Notes: generated from the sequence alone by a model not told the origin. Shown: positions 34,111 through 46,190, counted from the first letter of the stretch. The stretch: DNA of 64,000 nt from Epiperipatus broadwayi (GCA_028023455.1 JAQFVV010000020.1:12748385-12812384); one strand, 5' to 3'. Translations and numbers: made by a program.

Positions 34111-34545
34111 ATCTTCCAACCTTATTTTTAAATTTACACGAACAATATTTTACACTATTCATTTATATTCCAGTATTATTTATAAACCTTAAGAAACATT
34201 AGTTAAATATTTCTTTACACTAATCTTATAATATTGATTTTTAATTATTACGAACATTACTTTAAATATTAGTTTTACGATACTATTTTTAAACCATTAT
34301 TTTAACTTCTTTATCTATGCGCATGTATTCAGAAAAACTATTTTTATTATATTACGATCCATTATTTATTCAACTTTTATTAACTTGCGTATATTCAAAA
34401 CTATTTTATTTTAATGTGCGCGTACTCAGAAAAAAAAAACTGTTTTACTTTATTGTGATTCATTTGTTATGCAAATATCTAACTTGATTTTATTCTAGAA
34501 ATCCCGTTACCTTTTTCATTTATTTAATTCTACAAACATTTTCAT
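34111..34545. other. Non-coding interior of the gag-only element
   Basis: AT-rich; contains further degenerate copies of the ACTAATCTTATA...TTACGAACAT motif (near 34220) seen at 33000, so the tandem duplication may have had more than two units. Confidence 0.5.
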
Positions 34546-34800
34546 TTTGCTTGTCTATTTTGATTTTACACACATTTTTTTTTGTTTAGGTTACGCTCCA
34601 CTATGGTCTAGACTTATGAGCTGGGATATCAATAGAATCGATAAGATATAATCGAGGGTTTTTGACATAATCACTTTGCTTGTCTAATTTGATTTTACAC
34701 ATTTATTTTGTGTATGACATGCTCCGCTATGTTCTAGACTTATGAGCTGGAATATCAATATCATTGATAAGACCTAATCGAGGGTTTTTACATAAATCGT
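34546..34800. repeat. 129-bp tandem duplication
   Basis: Two adjacent units start TTTGCTTGTCTA (34546, 34675) and share TCTAGACTTATGAGCTGG, GATAAGA and TAATCGAGGGTTTTT. It lies in the region between gag and the 3' LTR and is non-coding. Confidence 0.85.
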
Positions 34801-35002
34801 TTTATTGTTGCATTAACATTTTAAAAACTCTAAGATTATTATTTATTTACTAAGACTATCTTTAATCATTTTTAATTATTCAACTAACTTGATACTCGTT
34901 TTTTCATTTATTTCATTAAACTTTGTTAAACATTTTCCATTATTCCGAGTCCATGGTCGTTAATAACTAAGTCAAGCCAGAAAATCTGACAGATTAATAT
35001 TT

Positions 35003-36367
35003 TTAATTTTTGTCTGGTGGTTCTTTATCATATTTTTTTTTCTGCATATAACCACTCATGCTGGGGGATTGAGAATCACCCCTGGGCCTTTCCTTAAATC
35101 TAGTAGGAGAGATGTCAGGATCGCTGTCGGTTCTTCGAAAGATTTTTGTTTGCTCAGGACTATTAGAATAACGTCTCCTCTGGGGACTTCCTGAATTCGA
35201 CCTATGTCTATATCTTACAGCGTTTACAGCCGGCTCTCTAAATTGGGGTTTGAATCCTCTATCTCTCGTATCAAAAGTTGGTCTAGCTCTGTCGAAAGTG
35301 CTCAACAATTCCGCCATTTGTTCCACTGTTTTCCTTCAGTTCCTATGAGCATTTGCTCAACATTATGAGGAAAACTATGGCGGACTATCCTGACGATTTG
35401 TTGTTCAGATAGTGGGTCTGCTGTCAAAGAGTGTAATTTCGCCACTTGCCTTCTAAAAAAAGAAACGAACGGTTCATCAGGTTGCCATTTATCTTGCGAG
35501 ATCTGGTGATGAAGATTTTCCTGATAATCTTCGTTCCAATAACTAGCTAAAACAGCACTTTTATAATCGGCAAAAGTGACGGGTTTTTTATATAAAGAGT
35601 CCCACCAAAATTGAGACCCCCTTGTAAATGGCTACACGCTATTGTGATCATAGCCTCCTCACTGAATTGATTTAGAGTGAAATAGCGCTCCAAACTATTT
35701 AAATGCTCCATAGGAGCTTCACCTTGATGGACAGAAAATATCCGTATTTTCAAAAACTGGTTGTTTGCACTCAAGTGATCACACTGTTTCATTTCCATTT
35801 GCAAACTATTTTTACTATCCTCTTGATTTACTTTCCAAGCTAAATCCGTCATTCCGACTTTTATCTCTTCAATTACTTTTCTATCTTCTATCTTATTTTT
35901 TTCAATTGCTTGGTAAGCGGTCTCTATTTGATTTTCTATTTGTGTTTTAATCTCTTCTATTTCTTCCATAATTTCTTCTTTTATTTTATTCTGTCCCATT
36001 TCGATCTGGTCCTTTAACTTTTCAAGCATTTCAGCTTGCCCTTCCAATTTACTCTTCATTTCATTATTTTGGTTTTTAAGCTCTTCAGCTATTTTTTTAT
36101 ATTCTTCGGCTGTTTCTTTTAGTTTTTCAAACATGCTAGTTAATAACGCTATGTCTTCCCTATTCTCTTCTTTTTGCTCAACCTCTTTTTTGTTTTTATC
36201 TTTTTGTTCCTCACTAGAGGCATTCTCTACTTCTTTTGCTTGAGTTTCTATTTTTTCTTCACTGGCATCTTTTCTATTTCACTAGTTTCGGTTTTATTTT
36301 GTTCCTCGCTGGGAACATTGTCTGTTTTTTTACCTTGAGTCTCCATTTTAGGTTTATTTCTTGTCAT
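35003..36367 (-). pseudogene. Frameshifted retrotransposon gag
   Basis: Starts at ATG (36365-36367; MTRNKPKMETQGKK). In order it has an acidic/lysine-rich N-terminus, a long coiled coil of E/K/I heptads (about 35850-36140), the Gag core (APMEHLNSLERYFTLNQFSE; WWDSLYKKPVTF; SYWNEDYQENLHHQI; VAKLHSLTADPLSEQQIV; RHSFPHNVEQMLIG) and a basic R/S-rich tail (RSNSGSPQRRRYSNS) ending at a stop near 35003. There is no CCHC zinc knuckle; the basic tail may bind RNA instead. Three frameshifts interrupt it: near 36268-36274, at the C5 run 35617-35621, and near 35325-35335. Gag forms the particle that packages element RNA. It is related to the decayed gag at 16.8-17.8 kb. Confidence 0.9.
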
Positions 36368-36740
36368 ATTTATAATTTTAAACGTTACTTTTTTATAATA
36401 TTTTTCTTTAATATTATATTTTATTCACGCTCATAAGTTTACTAATTTCTATTTGATCGATTTCTTTCTAAACTGGAAATACACGCTGGCTCCGCCCTCC
36501 TTTGTCTGTTTATTCTACCCGATCTTAATGCTTTAACTCCGCCCAAACACCCAACTGTCATTTATTTAACAGAATATAAATAGCACAAAATCTCTTTTCA
36601 TTTAAAGAAGTAAGAAAAAAAAATTTCGGTCAATTCTTTTTTATTTTTAATTTAATACACTTTTACCTACGTAATTTAGATTTCTTTAAGGTTTTTATTT
36701 TTAAACAAGAAACAAAGCATTTATTTACTGTTATTTCTTA

Positions 36741-36769
36741 GGTTCAGTCCCAAATGTTGGGTAAAGCCA
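36741..36769 (-). promoter_or_regulatory. Primer binding site, altered tRNA-Lys type
   Basis: On the minus strand, four bases after the 5' LTR end, TGGCTTTACCCAACATTTGG then GACTGAACC. Compared with the tRNA-Lys(CUU) PBS (TGGCGCCCAACGTGGGGC, continuing CTCGAACC) it fits if three or four bases are inserted after TGGC. Position and outer matches support it; priming efficiency is doubtful. Confidence 0.55.
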
Positions 36770-36773
36770 TTTA

Positions 36774-38363
36774 TGTACCGGGTCAAACCGCTGAAACCAC
36801 CCACTTATACGTATATAAGTTTTGACCAGTTTCAAGCTCCTTTCATATACATTTATAATCTTATAAATGATACGTGAATGAGCCGGCACGTTCGAGCAAA
36901 ATGGGAAATCTTATTGATAGCTTTAACTATCAACAATGGCCCATCTCGGCTGCTAGATTCAAACCCCTACTATCCAAATAATTTATTTGTTTCGGCGTAA
37001 ACTCCCGGCGCCAGCTAGTCCAAAGGACTAACGTATTCGGGCAGTAGGCTCATAATCCAGCGCTCGAAACTGTCCCATAAACTAGCCCAGTCTAATTTTA
37101 ATCTGTAATAAATTATACAAAAATTGGTGGTGGAAATAATTAATAAAAGGTTGGTAAGAAGAATTGATCGACAAATAATGTTTAAGTTTAAAGATAATTT
37201 ATTTTACTTATCATTAATTAAGTTTTAAAGATAATTTGTTAACTAATATTAACGCATTATAAACATTTCTATAAATCCAATTTTAACACATGCACATTTT
37301 TTTTTAAATTAACACATGATAATATATTTTAAGAAAAAAGCATAAATAATCTTTGACCTTTAAATCATTTCACATTCACAAACATAATACTAAAGCATTA
37401 ATAGCATTTGAAACTTACACACACATATCAATAGTTCATTTTATGTATGATAGAGTTCATATAATTTGAATTTTGAATATTTACGGATTACAGTGGTGAC
37501 TACTATGTATAAATGATAATAATAAAATATATACCTAGGATTTTTTTTCTTGTCGTTGGCTGCTTCTGATGGATTATATCTAACCGGTTAGATTTTGATG
37601 ATTCTTGAAGAGATTTTATGCGAATCCATTTGTTTTATTCTTGAAGACAGTTGAACGTTTGACGGAGGATTTCGGAGTTGTTATGAAGACATTATTTCAC
37701 AGGGAGGTTTTGATGATCTTGTTGGACAAAAAGGCTGGAGCACAAGCGTATATTTCCAAGGCTGCTCAACAGTGCATGCTGGTTTCTGTATACATAATAG
37801 AAATTGTACTGAAACAAACTGTCACTGGAAACTAGACTGAATTGCAAACTCAAAACTAGCCTGTCCGATAAAATCTAGCTATTTATATCTGTGAATTGTT
37901 TTCGTTTTGATATCCTCTGGGAATAAGTGCAATAGGTGTTGTCGAAATTCCTTGATAACTAATCCTATGACAACATGTTTTTTGATTGATTGTTTGATTA
38001 GTAGTAGCTTTCATAAACGTATTGTTTTTATATCTTTAGTAGCCCACCACTGTGTTTTTAAATACATTTCATTTCAATTATTATTATTATTATTTTTTTA
38101 ATATTATTCTAACACGCATTTATCTTATTAATGAGCTAACATTTATTTCTATTTACCATCGCACATATCTACGCATTTATTCTACTAAACTGGAATGAAA
38201 AGAGATTTTTAACTTTTATTTTTTTTTTATAGGAAAACTCACTCTCCCCTCTTTAAAGTAATTAATTGTAACTTTTATTTCAAATTCTTTTTTCCGAAAG
38301 ATTTTGATAATAATTTTTATACAAAATTATTTTATATACATGTGCCAATTTGGCATTGTCACA
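36774..38363 (-). repeat. 5' LTR of the gag-only element
   Basis: Counterpart of 31012-32599 with the same termini. Plus-strand end reads GGCATTGTCACA followed by ATATATATA. As the 5' LTR in minus orientation it should carry the promoter for gag; no specific box is assigned. Confidence 0.92.
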
Positions 38364-39254
38364 ATATATATATATATATATATTAAATAAACCTAGAATA
38401 AGGTATTTGTATCATTAAAATATAACTTAAAAATTTAAATTATTATTTTATAACAATTATTAAGCCACATGTCTGTGTGCTGATTATATTTTAAATAAAC
38501 AAATTGAAACATATATGTAAATTACAATTGAAATTTTATTTTTATCTTAATCAACACTATATGTAAAATTTAATCATTTTTTTAATTTTATTAAATGTCA
38601 ATTGAAATATATTCATTGTATATTATAAAACATGCATCAGTGTGCAAATATATATGTGTGTGTGTTATATATAAACCCATTAAATTATATATGTAAATTA
38701 CACTTTAATATATTGAATTTAATACATTAATCAAAATCAGAAGCTTTCTAAGTGTATAGCCAAATTCTAAAGACCTTAATAACGTTTTTAATTATTATTA
38801 ATAAACTTGCTTTCAATTGTTAAAATTATTCCAGTAAACTTGATTCTAAATAGTTTTTAGAATATTATGTATTGCATCATCTCTTGATCACAGTAACAGT
38901 TTTAGAGCTTATGTTCTCTGAGCAAGATTCATGCATAACAGTCTGATATACAAAATGAGATGTATATTACTGTATTGGGCATCCAGTGATGATGATGATT
39001 TCCCATCAATCATCACCATCATCCTGGTTTGTGCAAAGAGAATATTCTATAAAGCTCATGCACTACATTTTATTTAATTTAGTCTCTATTAGAAATCAAG
39101 TTTATAGTTGGCCAGTACACTAATGGTATTAAATGGCTAAAGCATTGGTGATGATCAGCATGTTTTAATATTCCAGAAATATTGTTTTAATGGTTATATA
39201 TTCTATGGATTAGTACTTAGTTTGTGCATCCAAATTATGTTTAAATAATTGCCC

Positions 39255-39420
39255 CAAGCTGGCAATGGTTAAATAGTTAGACTGGTCTAAAAGAGACCCA
39301 TTTTAAATCCAGTCACAAGAATGACTATTGACTTATTTTACTGTTAAACACTCATAATGATGAGTATTATTCTTATTTTTACTTATTGATAATGCTAGTG
39401 TTGTATAGTTATCCTAAGGA
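39255..39420 (+). repeat. Possible tRNA-derived SINE
   Basis: GCTGGCAATGGTTAAATAG (A-box-like, about 39259) is followed about 42 bases later by TTTTAAATCCAGTC (B-box-like, 39301), the spacing expected for a Pol III type 2 promoter. The following 100 bases are less AT-rich (GGAGTTAACTGGGTTGATCT near 39419). No target duplication or tail was defined. Confidence 0.4.
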
Positions 39421-40584
39421 GTTAACTGGGTTGATCTCCCAGAGAGTTCCATTATTTCTCATGCTCTTATAATATTAAACATTAATATCTTATTTTTAGT
39501 GATATTAAACATTACTTTAATATTATTCTTACTTTAATATCTTACTTAATTATTATATTTATGTATTTTAAATTTATATTAAGTTTCATTATTTGAAATA
39601 TTTTGGGATGATGATGAGTTTGCCATCACTTCAGGGATGATCGCTAAAATCCCCATCCCATATATATAATATGACTAATCAAACAATTAAAAAGGTACAT
39701 TTAAAAATAATGCTTTTAATTTATTTTTTTAAATTACCACATAAATTTCACACTTAATTTTAATTCTTCTTGATTATAAAAACTGAGCCTGTAGTTAATA
39801 ATAAATAAAGGATTTTCATATTTTATATAATACAAAGTATAAGTAAAAATATAAATAGTTACTAAAAATAAAAGTTAATAATAAAATATACCATCTTTAA
39901 AGTGAAAAAAAAAACAGCAAATAAAAAAAAAGTCACTTGAATTCACACATACATACATTTTAAAAATATAATTTGTTATATTAAAAAAAAAAAATCTTTT
40001 TATTTACCGAAGATAAATTTGCTTAATAGTCGCTTTTCTATAATTGGGATAAAAAAAAAAAAACTTCCTTTTTAGAAAGATCATCAATAAATTTTGCTTA
40101 CAAAGTTAAATATTTTTCATGGCAAAACAGGATATTAATAAACATGCTTCATTTATGATGAACTTCTTCATATAATTATAAATGCATATTTTTTCCAATT
40201 GTAAAATGAAGATAAAAGATATCTGTCAAGAACAATTTAGTAAACTACTTATTGAACTCGATGTTTTATTACAGTTTTGACATTTTTTAAAACTAAAGTT
40301 AAGTCTAACATTTGCAGTACACAATAAAACAGATTTTCAATCAACATTATTAAAATTTATCAAATACATTTGCTTCAAATGAATTTTATATACAAAAATA
40401 TATAAAATGTGAGCATTGAAATAAATCAATTTATATATTCAAATATTGAAAATAGTTATAATACAAATACAGATTATAACCTTGATCCAACATTTTTAAA
40501 GAAATAAAAAACAAAATCAATACATACAGGAAAACTAGAGTAAATGGGAAATCATTAAATATTATATCTAAACACAAGAATATA

Positions 40585-41066
40585 TACCCAGCTTATGGAA
40601 AGGCTGTCATTTTTATAATATAACAAATTTCAATCATGCATGGTATTACTGTAGGGCCAAGAACTATGTGATATAAAATTACATGACTTCAATTATACAC
40701 CAACCAAAACTAAATGTAAATATGTTACTATAGTATCTACCTTATTTCCTCATTAAATATCACATTTTAAACATGAATTTATGCACTGTAATCACATTTT
40801 TTCATGATTTAAATACTATACATATTCAGTTTTGTCTTGTAGTTAAAAGCACACATACTGATTTTGTTTCAAGCGTTTTTTTCTTCAAAAAGTTTTATTT
40901 CATATGTCTTTTGTAAAATACTATATTTTTAAGAACCCAGAAATGTACCTGGCCTGTGGAAAGGCTATCATTTTTATAATAGTTTTTTTTTTAAATTAGT
41001 TGCTTTAACAACTTTTTTTTGCTTTATGAAATTACTTAATGGAAAATGTACCCAGCTTATGGAAGA
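40585..41066. repeat. Three dispersed copies of a ~37-bp motif
   Basis: CCCAGCTTATGGAAAGGCTG then TCATTTTTATAATA at 40588 recurs with a few changes at about 40948 (CCTGGCCTGTGGAAAGGCTA) and in part at 41050 (CCCAGCTTATGGAAG). All are in the same orientation. The copies stand out from the AT-rich surroundings. Confidence 0.65.
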
Positions 41067-43183
41067 AATAAATTACCTCCTTTGCATAAAATGCTTCATA
41101 AAAAATTACAGTTTGTTAATGGCAGAACAAATAATTATTTTTTTCCTTGAAAAATATACCCTCTAACAAAGAAATTTTTAACTTCATTATCATGTGACAG
41201 CATTACAGACAAACATTTAGAGATGTCATATATAAACATAATTAATTTAATGATCGTTCACTGAAATAATCATAAAAATAAGTTAGAATTTATAATTCAA
41301 TCATCCACATCTATTATTGTTAAAATGTGCAATATATATATATATAATTTAATCTTTCAAAAATTATTTAGATTTTAAAAAATGACAAAGAATTGTGAGT
41401 AAATATTTGCAAATTTTTAAATAATTTTGTTATAAGCATTTTTATTTTAATTTTTTAAAATAAGAAGCATAAATTAAAGTTCAATGTTTCTAAAACTAAA
41501 GCATTTCTGTTATCATTGTTATTATAAAATTTTCATGAAGTACATCTAAAAGGTTATGCTGTGATGTAACAACTCCTTAACAGCTTTTGTTTTCACCAGC
41601 ATTTCATAAGTCTTAGTAAAGTGTAGTGAAGCCAACATAGAGTTCATCAACTTCTCCTTGTTTTAACCAGTGTAATGGATAAAAGTATGACATACAGAAA
41701 TACATATCAAAATCTTTGCAATGAATTAAAATTGAAACGTGAGTGCTTGTAATCATACATTTTTCTCAACAACAGTATTTCCAAATTTTTATGTAAGTCC
41801 AAAATAAAAAAGACAGCAAAAAGTTCTCTACATTGTTTCAAATGTTTTTCTTTAAAAAATGCATATGGAAAATATTATATATGGACCATGACTTATTAAC
41901 AATCAATATAAAAAAATAACAGTTTAAAGATAACGAATTTCAGAAAAAACAATGCTATTTTTAAGGTGCTAATTCTGAAGCTTATAAGAAATATGTGACT
42001 AAATAAAATTTTCAAAAATAATGGATTGAGATTTCATTTAGTTTTTATAAAAGACATTATCTTTCAACCTCTTATCATGAATTCGAGATTTGACATCTAT
42101 GTAATTGTGTTGGTGGTGAGGAACAATCATTTCTTGTAATAATAACTACTAATTCTTGTTGAATAAATTTTAAAAATCGCAATTACTTTAAGGTTATTTT
42201 ATTAAACAATTTATTAAATAATAAGTATATACAAGCAAAAAAAACAATGAGAAATAATTTTTAAACAAATTATCTTTAATCAGCAATATTAAAATAGTTT
42301 ATGTTTTTAATTTTTCTTTTGAATGTGTACACACAAACATATATATATAATAAAGTCCAATGAGAAATTAGTGTTTACTGTGAGGCTTCTTGTATTGATC
42401 TTTGAAGATATATTATGTGATCATAATAATGGTACAAAAATTATTACTAAATTGAGTTTATATATAATTATTATTCAATTCCCAGTATTTATTAATTTTA
42501 ACATTATTAGAGCAAAGATGCATTGCACTTATTGTATGCGTATTGATCCACATCTTTTGGGTTTTTCTCTTTTTGTTGTTTCTCGCCTTGCCAATTATTT
42601 TGGCTTTTTCTGGTATAAAAGCATTCCTTGTCTCTCCATCTCATGTTCCAGTGATAAAATTAGTATTTATTGAAATTTGAATAATAATTAGATATAAATC
42701 TTGTACATACAATTAACAGTCAAGTACATTTAGCAAAAAAAATAAGCTACTACAAAAGTTATCTCTAAAGATTAATATAGATTGCCCCATTGTGAAACAC
42801 TAATTTATCCTTACATAAATAAATAGTGGATTATTCATTTCTGTGTCAGTCGTGTCATTTCCCACATGGATGAAAGATTTTATAAGAATTAAAAAAAATT
42901 AAAACTCTCTTGTCAAAGAACCTAATCTAAATAACACAATTAGACAAGTGATTAAAAAAAAATTCAGGCAATTAAAGTGTTATGCTAATTAATCATTTTA
43001 AATTTAAAAAAAACTGCAAAGGGCTGTTCAAGAAATAAATAAAATGTATATAAAAATCAATGTTTACTATTGCATTCATTGTGAATTCTCACTTTATTAA
43101 AATGATATTGAACCCCATTATGATTAGTGATTAAAAAGAGGAAAAAAGCACTATCTACTAATATATGATTTTTTCCCTACAGT

Positions 43184-43265
43184 ATAGGCTTTTCATACCT
43201 CCAATATGTAATATATAGGGGTTTGAACTCAGACTTTCACATGACCCTCAACTATCCACACTATC
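43184..43265 (-). repeat. Partial copy of the TATAGGG repeat family
   Basis: Reverse complement of the 2585-2690 segment: AGTATAGGCTTTTCATACC, CCAATATGTAATATATAGGG and GTTTGAACTCAGACT. The copy continues into CTCAACTATCCACACTATC. Confidence 0.7.
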
Positions 43266-43621
43266 TCAAACTGCTTACACACTCACCAATATATGTATTT
43301 CATGCTAAACCAGAAATCTGTTGGTCCAGATTATCATCTCCACACTTATATACAATCAATGCTCAGCCTATATTAAGATAGCCAATCTTCATACTTTAAT
43401 GGACAGGCTTCAATTCACTTCACTCCACATCTCTTCAGCCATCCATTTAATTTAAAATGTGATGATGGAATGCTCAAAGCCCACATTGGTGCCAATCTTC
43501 TCATCCTACTTGTGTTGACAATAAGTCACTCTAACCCCCTCAAGTGCAGGACATAATCCATTTACATAAATATATGAGGGATGGGCTGACTTTACAGCAC
43601 TATATTTTAATATATAAATTT
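43266..43621. other. Sequence between two family copies
   Basis: Less AT-rich than the average (for example ACTTCACTCCACATCTCTTC near 43417). It may be part of a longer version of the same repeat; no coding signal. Confidence 0.35.
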
Positions 43622-43709
43622 TTTATCTACAGTACAGGCTTTTTCATATCTGCACTCCAATATGTAATATATAGGGGATTTTCACCCGACCCTCAACTAT
43701 CCATGCTAA
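43622..43709 (-). repeat. Second partial copy of the TATAGGG repeat family
   Basis: CAGTACAGGCTTTTTCATAT, GCACTCCAATATGTAATATA then TAGGGG match the reverse complement of 2636-2690 closely, and CCTCAACTATCCA matches the copy at 43184. It abuts the left arm of the PLE palindrome. Confidence 0.75.
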
Positions 43710-44256
43710 TCTTTTTTGTTGTTGTTATTTTTTTCAATTTGCAATATTTAACATTATTGTAAATGAAATTAAAACCATAAATACAGGAATTATTATGGTC
43801 ATGAAAAATAGTTTCTGAAACATTATTATCTACTTTGCAATTTTGATTCGATTTCTGAACTCTTTTTAACAACTGCAAATTCTCTTTAGTCCTTTTTTCC
43901 AATGTACATCTCGATTCACCTATATATCCACTGCCACACCTATATTCCATTTATAAATGATATAATTTTTATTTATAAATGAGGATTTATCATTAGAATT
44001 ATTTATTAATTTGTTTGATGTAGGAGGTGTGTAAAATGCAATATCACATATACCTTTATAAATCTTCTTTATAAAATTTACTTGATCATTCGAAATGTAT
44101 GGTATTGATATCCATAGTTTTTTGTTAGCAGGAAGATCAATATTATAATTAAAATTTTGATTCTTATATCTTGTATTAAAATCTTTAATAACATTATATA
44201 TATATGATTATAATTGTAGCCACCATGTAACAATTTATTTGAATATATTTCAAAAA
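43710..44256 (-). pseudogene. PLE C-terminal fragment, left arm of an inverted pair
   Basis: Minus-strand frame includes EYRCGSGYIGESRCTLEKR, the GIY-YIG nuclease region, related to the copy at 57125-57874 (YRCGSGYIGELRCTLEKRT). Upstream in another frame is VNFIKKIYKGICDIAFYT. A frameshift separates them just before the YRCGSGYIG motif. Stops exactly at the palindrome centre near 44256. Confidence 0.85.
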
Positions 44257-44995
44257 TATTGAAATATATTGATATATTCGAATGGATTTTTAAATGTTGG
44301 TTACAATTATAATCATATATATAATGTTATTGCAGATTTTAATATGAGATATAAGAATAAAAATTTTAATAATAATATTGATCCTCCTGCTAATACAAAA
44401 TATGGATATCAATACCATACATTTCGAATGGTCAAGTAAATTTTATAAAGAAGATTTATAAAGGTATATGTGATATTGCACTTTACATACCTCCTACATC
44501 AAACAAATTAATAAATAATTCTAAAGATAAAACCTCATTTATAAATAAAAATTATATCATTTTTAAATGGAATGTAGGTGTGGCAGTAGAGATATAGGTG
44601 AATCAAGATGTACATAGAAAAAAAGAACTAAAGAGCACTTGCTGTTGTTAAAAAGAGTTCAGAAATCGAATCAAAATTGTAAAATTGTTTTTCATGACCA
44701 TTATTATTCATGTATTTATGGTTTTAACTTCAATTACAATAATGTTAAAATATTGCAAATTGAAAAAATAACAACAAAAGAAAAATAAAAGAAGCTATGC
44801 TAATATACAAATGTAAACATGACTTAATTAACAATCAGACAGCAAACATTAAGATCACAGAATTGTGGGATTAGCCTTTCAAAGTGTTAGTTGACAAAGA
44901 CTACAAGGATATTCAAAAGTGCTCCTAAGTAGATAAAAAAAAATTAAAATATATCTGATTACTGTATTTGTAAATATTCAATTATATATATATGG
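44256..44995 (+). pseudogene. PLE C-terminal fragment, right arm of an inverted pair
   Basis: Same sequence as the left arm in opposite orientation, running further 3' to include the element tail (AAAAGTGCTCCTAAGT and ATTACTGTATTTGTAAATAT). It has its own stops (for example within CT*KKRTKE after GESR) and RCGSRDIGESR in place of RCGSGYIGESR, so it diverged after duplication or inversion. The centre is the 29-bp palindrome AATATATTTCAA-AAATA-TTGAAATATATT at about 44242-44270. Confidence 0.85.
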
Positions 44996-45002
44996 TAACC
45001 TA

Positions 45003-45535
45003 AAAGAAAGAGGGGGATAAGGTGAAGAAAAAAAAGATAAATGGATGAAAGAAAGAAATGAAGAAGAAAAGATGGATGAGAAATGAGAGGGAGGATGGAA
45101 ATGAAGAAGATTAGGAGAATAAAGATAGAATAAATGATGATGTAACAAAAGAAAGAATGAAGAGATGAAGATAGAAAACTAATTAAACAGAAGAGAGATA
45201 TGAAATAATAAAGATAAGAAGAGGGAGATGATGATGAAGATAAATGAGGAAGAGATGATAAGATGGTGGAGATATGAAGATGATGATAAACTAAGATGCT
45301 TGTAACATTAATAAAAAAAGAAAGGATGGGGGTAAGGTGAAGAAAAGATGAACGAAATGAAGAAAAGATGGATGAGAAATGTGAGAGAATGTGCTAATTG
45401 CAACCTATATAAAAGAAATGAAAAGATAAGAGATAAAGATAAGATAAATGATGATGTATGAAAAGATGGAGAAAAGAAAAAATGAAGAGATGAAATAACG
45501 GAGATGAAGATAAACTATTAGAGACTCCTAACGAC
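45003..45535 (+). repeat. Purine-rich repeat, two ~300-bp units
   Basis: More than 500 bp almost free of C on this strand, made of GAAGA, GATGA and GAAAGAAA motifs. AAGGTGAAGAAAA and AAAAGATGGATGAGAAATG recur at about 45018/45333 and 45073/45363, showing a duplicated unit. Non-coding simple repeat. Confidence 0.8.
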
Positions 45536-46190
45536 TTGGCTCAGTGGGGTTACAATAAATTTAAGAAAGAATGATGATCTAGAGATACACAATCAGATAA
45601 AGGCCCAATCCAATACCAATGCAATTATAACTATTATGGCATATTAATAATCTACCACTAAACAATATAAAAGATAATTTAAATCATTAGTTAATAGTTA
45701 TTAGAATTGGCCTACCATCAGATCATACACTCTGAATAAGAATAAATAATATTCTGTCTGGAAGAATTATTTCATTAAATTATAACTAATGAGGCAACAA
45801 GAGTAAACAATCTCAGGAGTTTTAAAACTAAAACTCTTGCGCAAAAATGAAAGTTTAAGTTGAATAATTGCTTAGGATGAATAAACAAGTGATATCTTGG
45901 CCAGCCATAAAATGACTATCTTATGTTCAATCATGGAGTAATAAACAAAACAAATATTAATCCAAAGATTTGATTAATTAATCTAAATTTAAATTAATAA
46001 TGGCCTATTACCCAAGACATCACTCGAGGAAGGAAAAGGACAAGAGTACTTTTTATGTCTTTTTCCATACTCACAGACAACCTACTAAGGACCTTAAATG
46101 CAGATGGATTATAATTCTTTAAACATATAAGATGATGATAGACAATGTAAGATAATGTGCAGCTTTTAAAGTAATAGTAAATAATAAATA
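45536..46190. other. AT-rich spacer
   Basis: TTGGCTCAGTGGGGTTAC at 45537 matches a tRNA A box, but no B box follows at the right distance. Nothing else recognised. Confidence 0.4.

Larger units (their letters stand above)
31012..38363 (-). mobile_element. 7.35-kb gag-only LTR retrotransposon
   Basis: Two direct repeats of about 1.59 kb (31012-32599, 36774-38363), nearly identical by eye, are bounded by TGT...ACA and flanked on both sides by ATAT (4-bp target duplication within (TA)n). On the minus strand the order is: 5' LTR (right), primer binding site, frameshifted gag, about 2.4 kb of non-coding sequence with tandem duplications, polypurine tract, 3' LTR (left). No protease, RT, RNase H or integrase is present anywhere in the 4.17-kb interior. 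Low LTR divergence points to a fairly recent insertion, even though gag is already broken, so it was probably mobilised in trans. A piggyBac-like MITE is inserted in it. Confidence 0.92.
38364..43183. other. Long AT-rich stretch without recognised genes
   Basis: Contains the tRNA-like repeat at 39255 and the repeated motif at 40585-41066 listed separately. A 116-codon frame at 42323-42673 has hydrophobic, low-complexity composition and no motif. Otherwise nothing seen. Confidence 0.45.

Noticed and set aside
31843-37835. A 76-codon plus-strand frame conserved at 31843-32073 and 37605-37835
   Set aside because: It lies in the two LTRs, which are near-identical throughout, and is antisense to gag; conservation reflects recent LTR duplication, not coding constraint.
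42323-42673. 116-codon frame
   Set aside because: Low-complexity hydrophobic composition, no domain, no splice context.
45537-45560. tRNA A-box-like TTGGCTCAGTGGGGTTAC
   Set aside because: No B box at the expected distance and no cloverleaf can be drawn.
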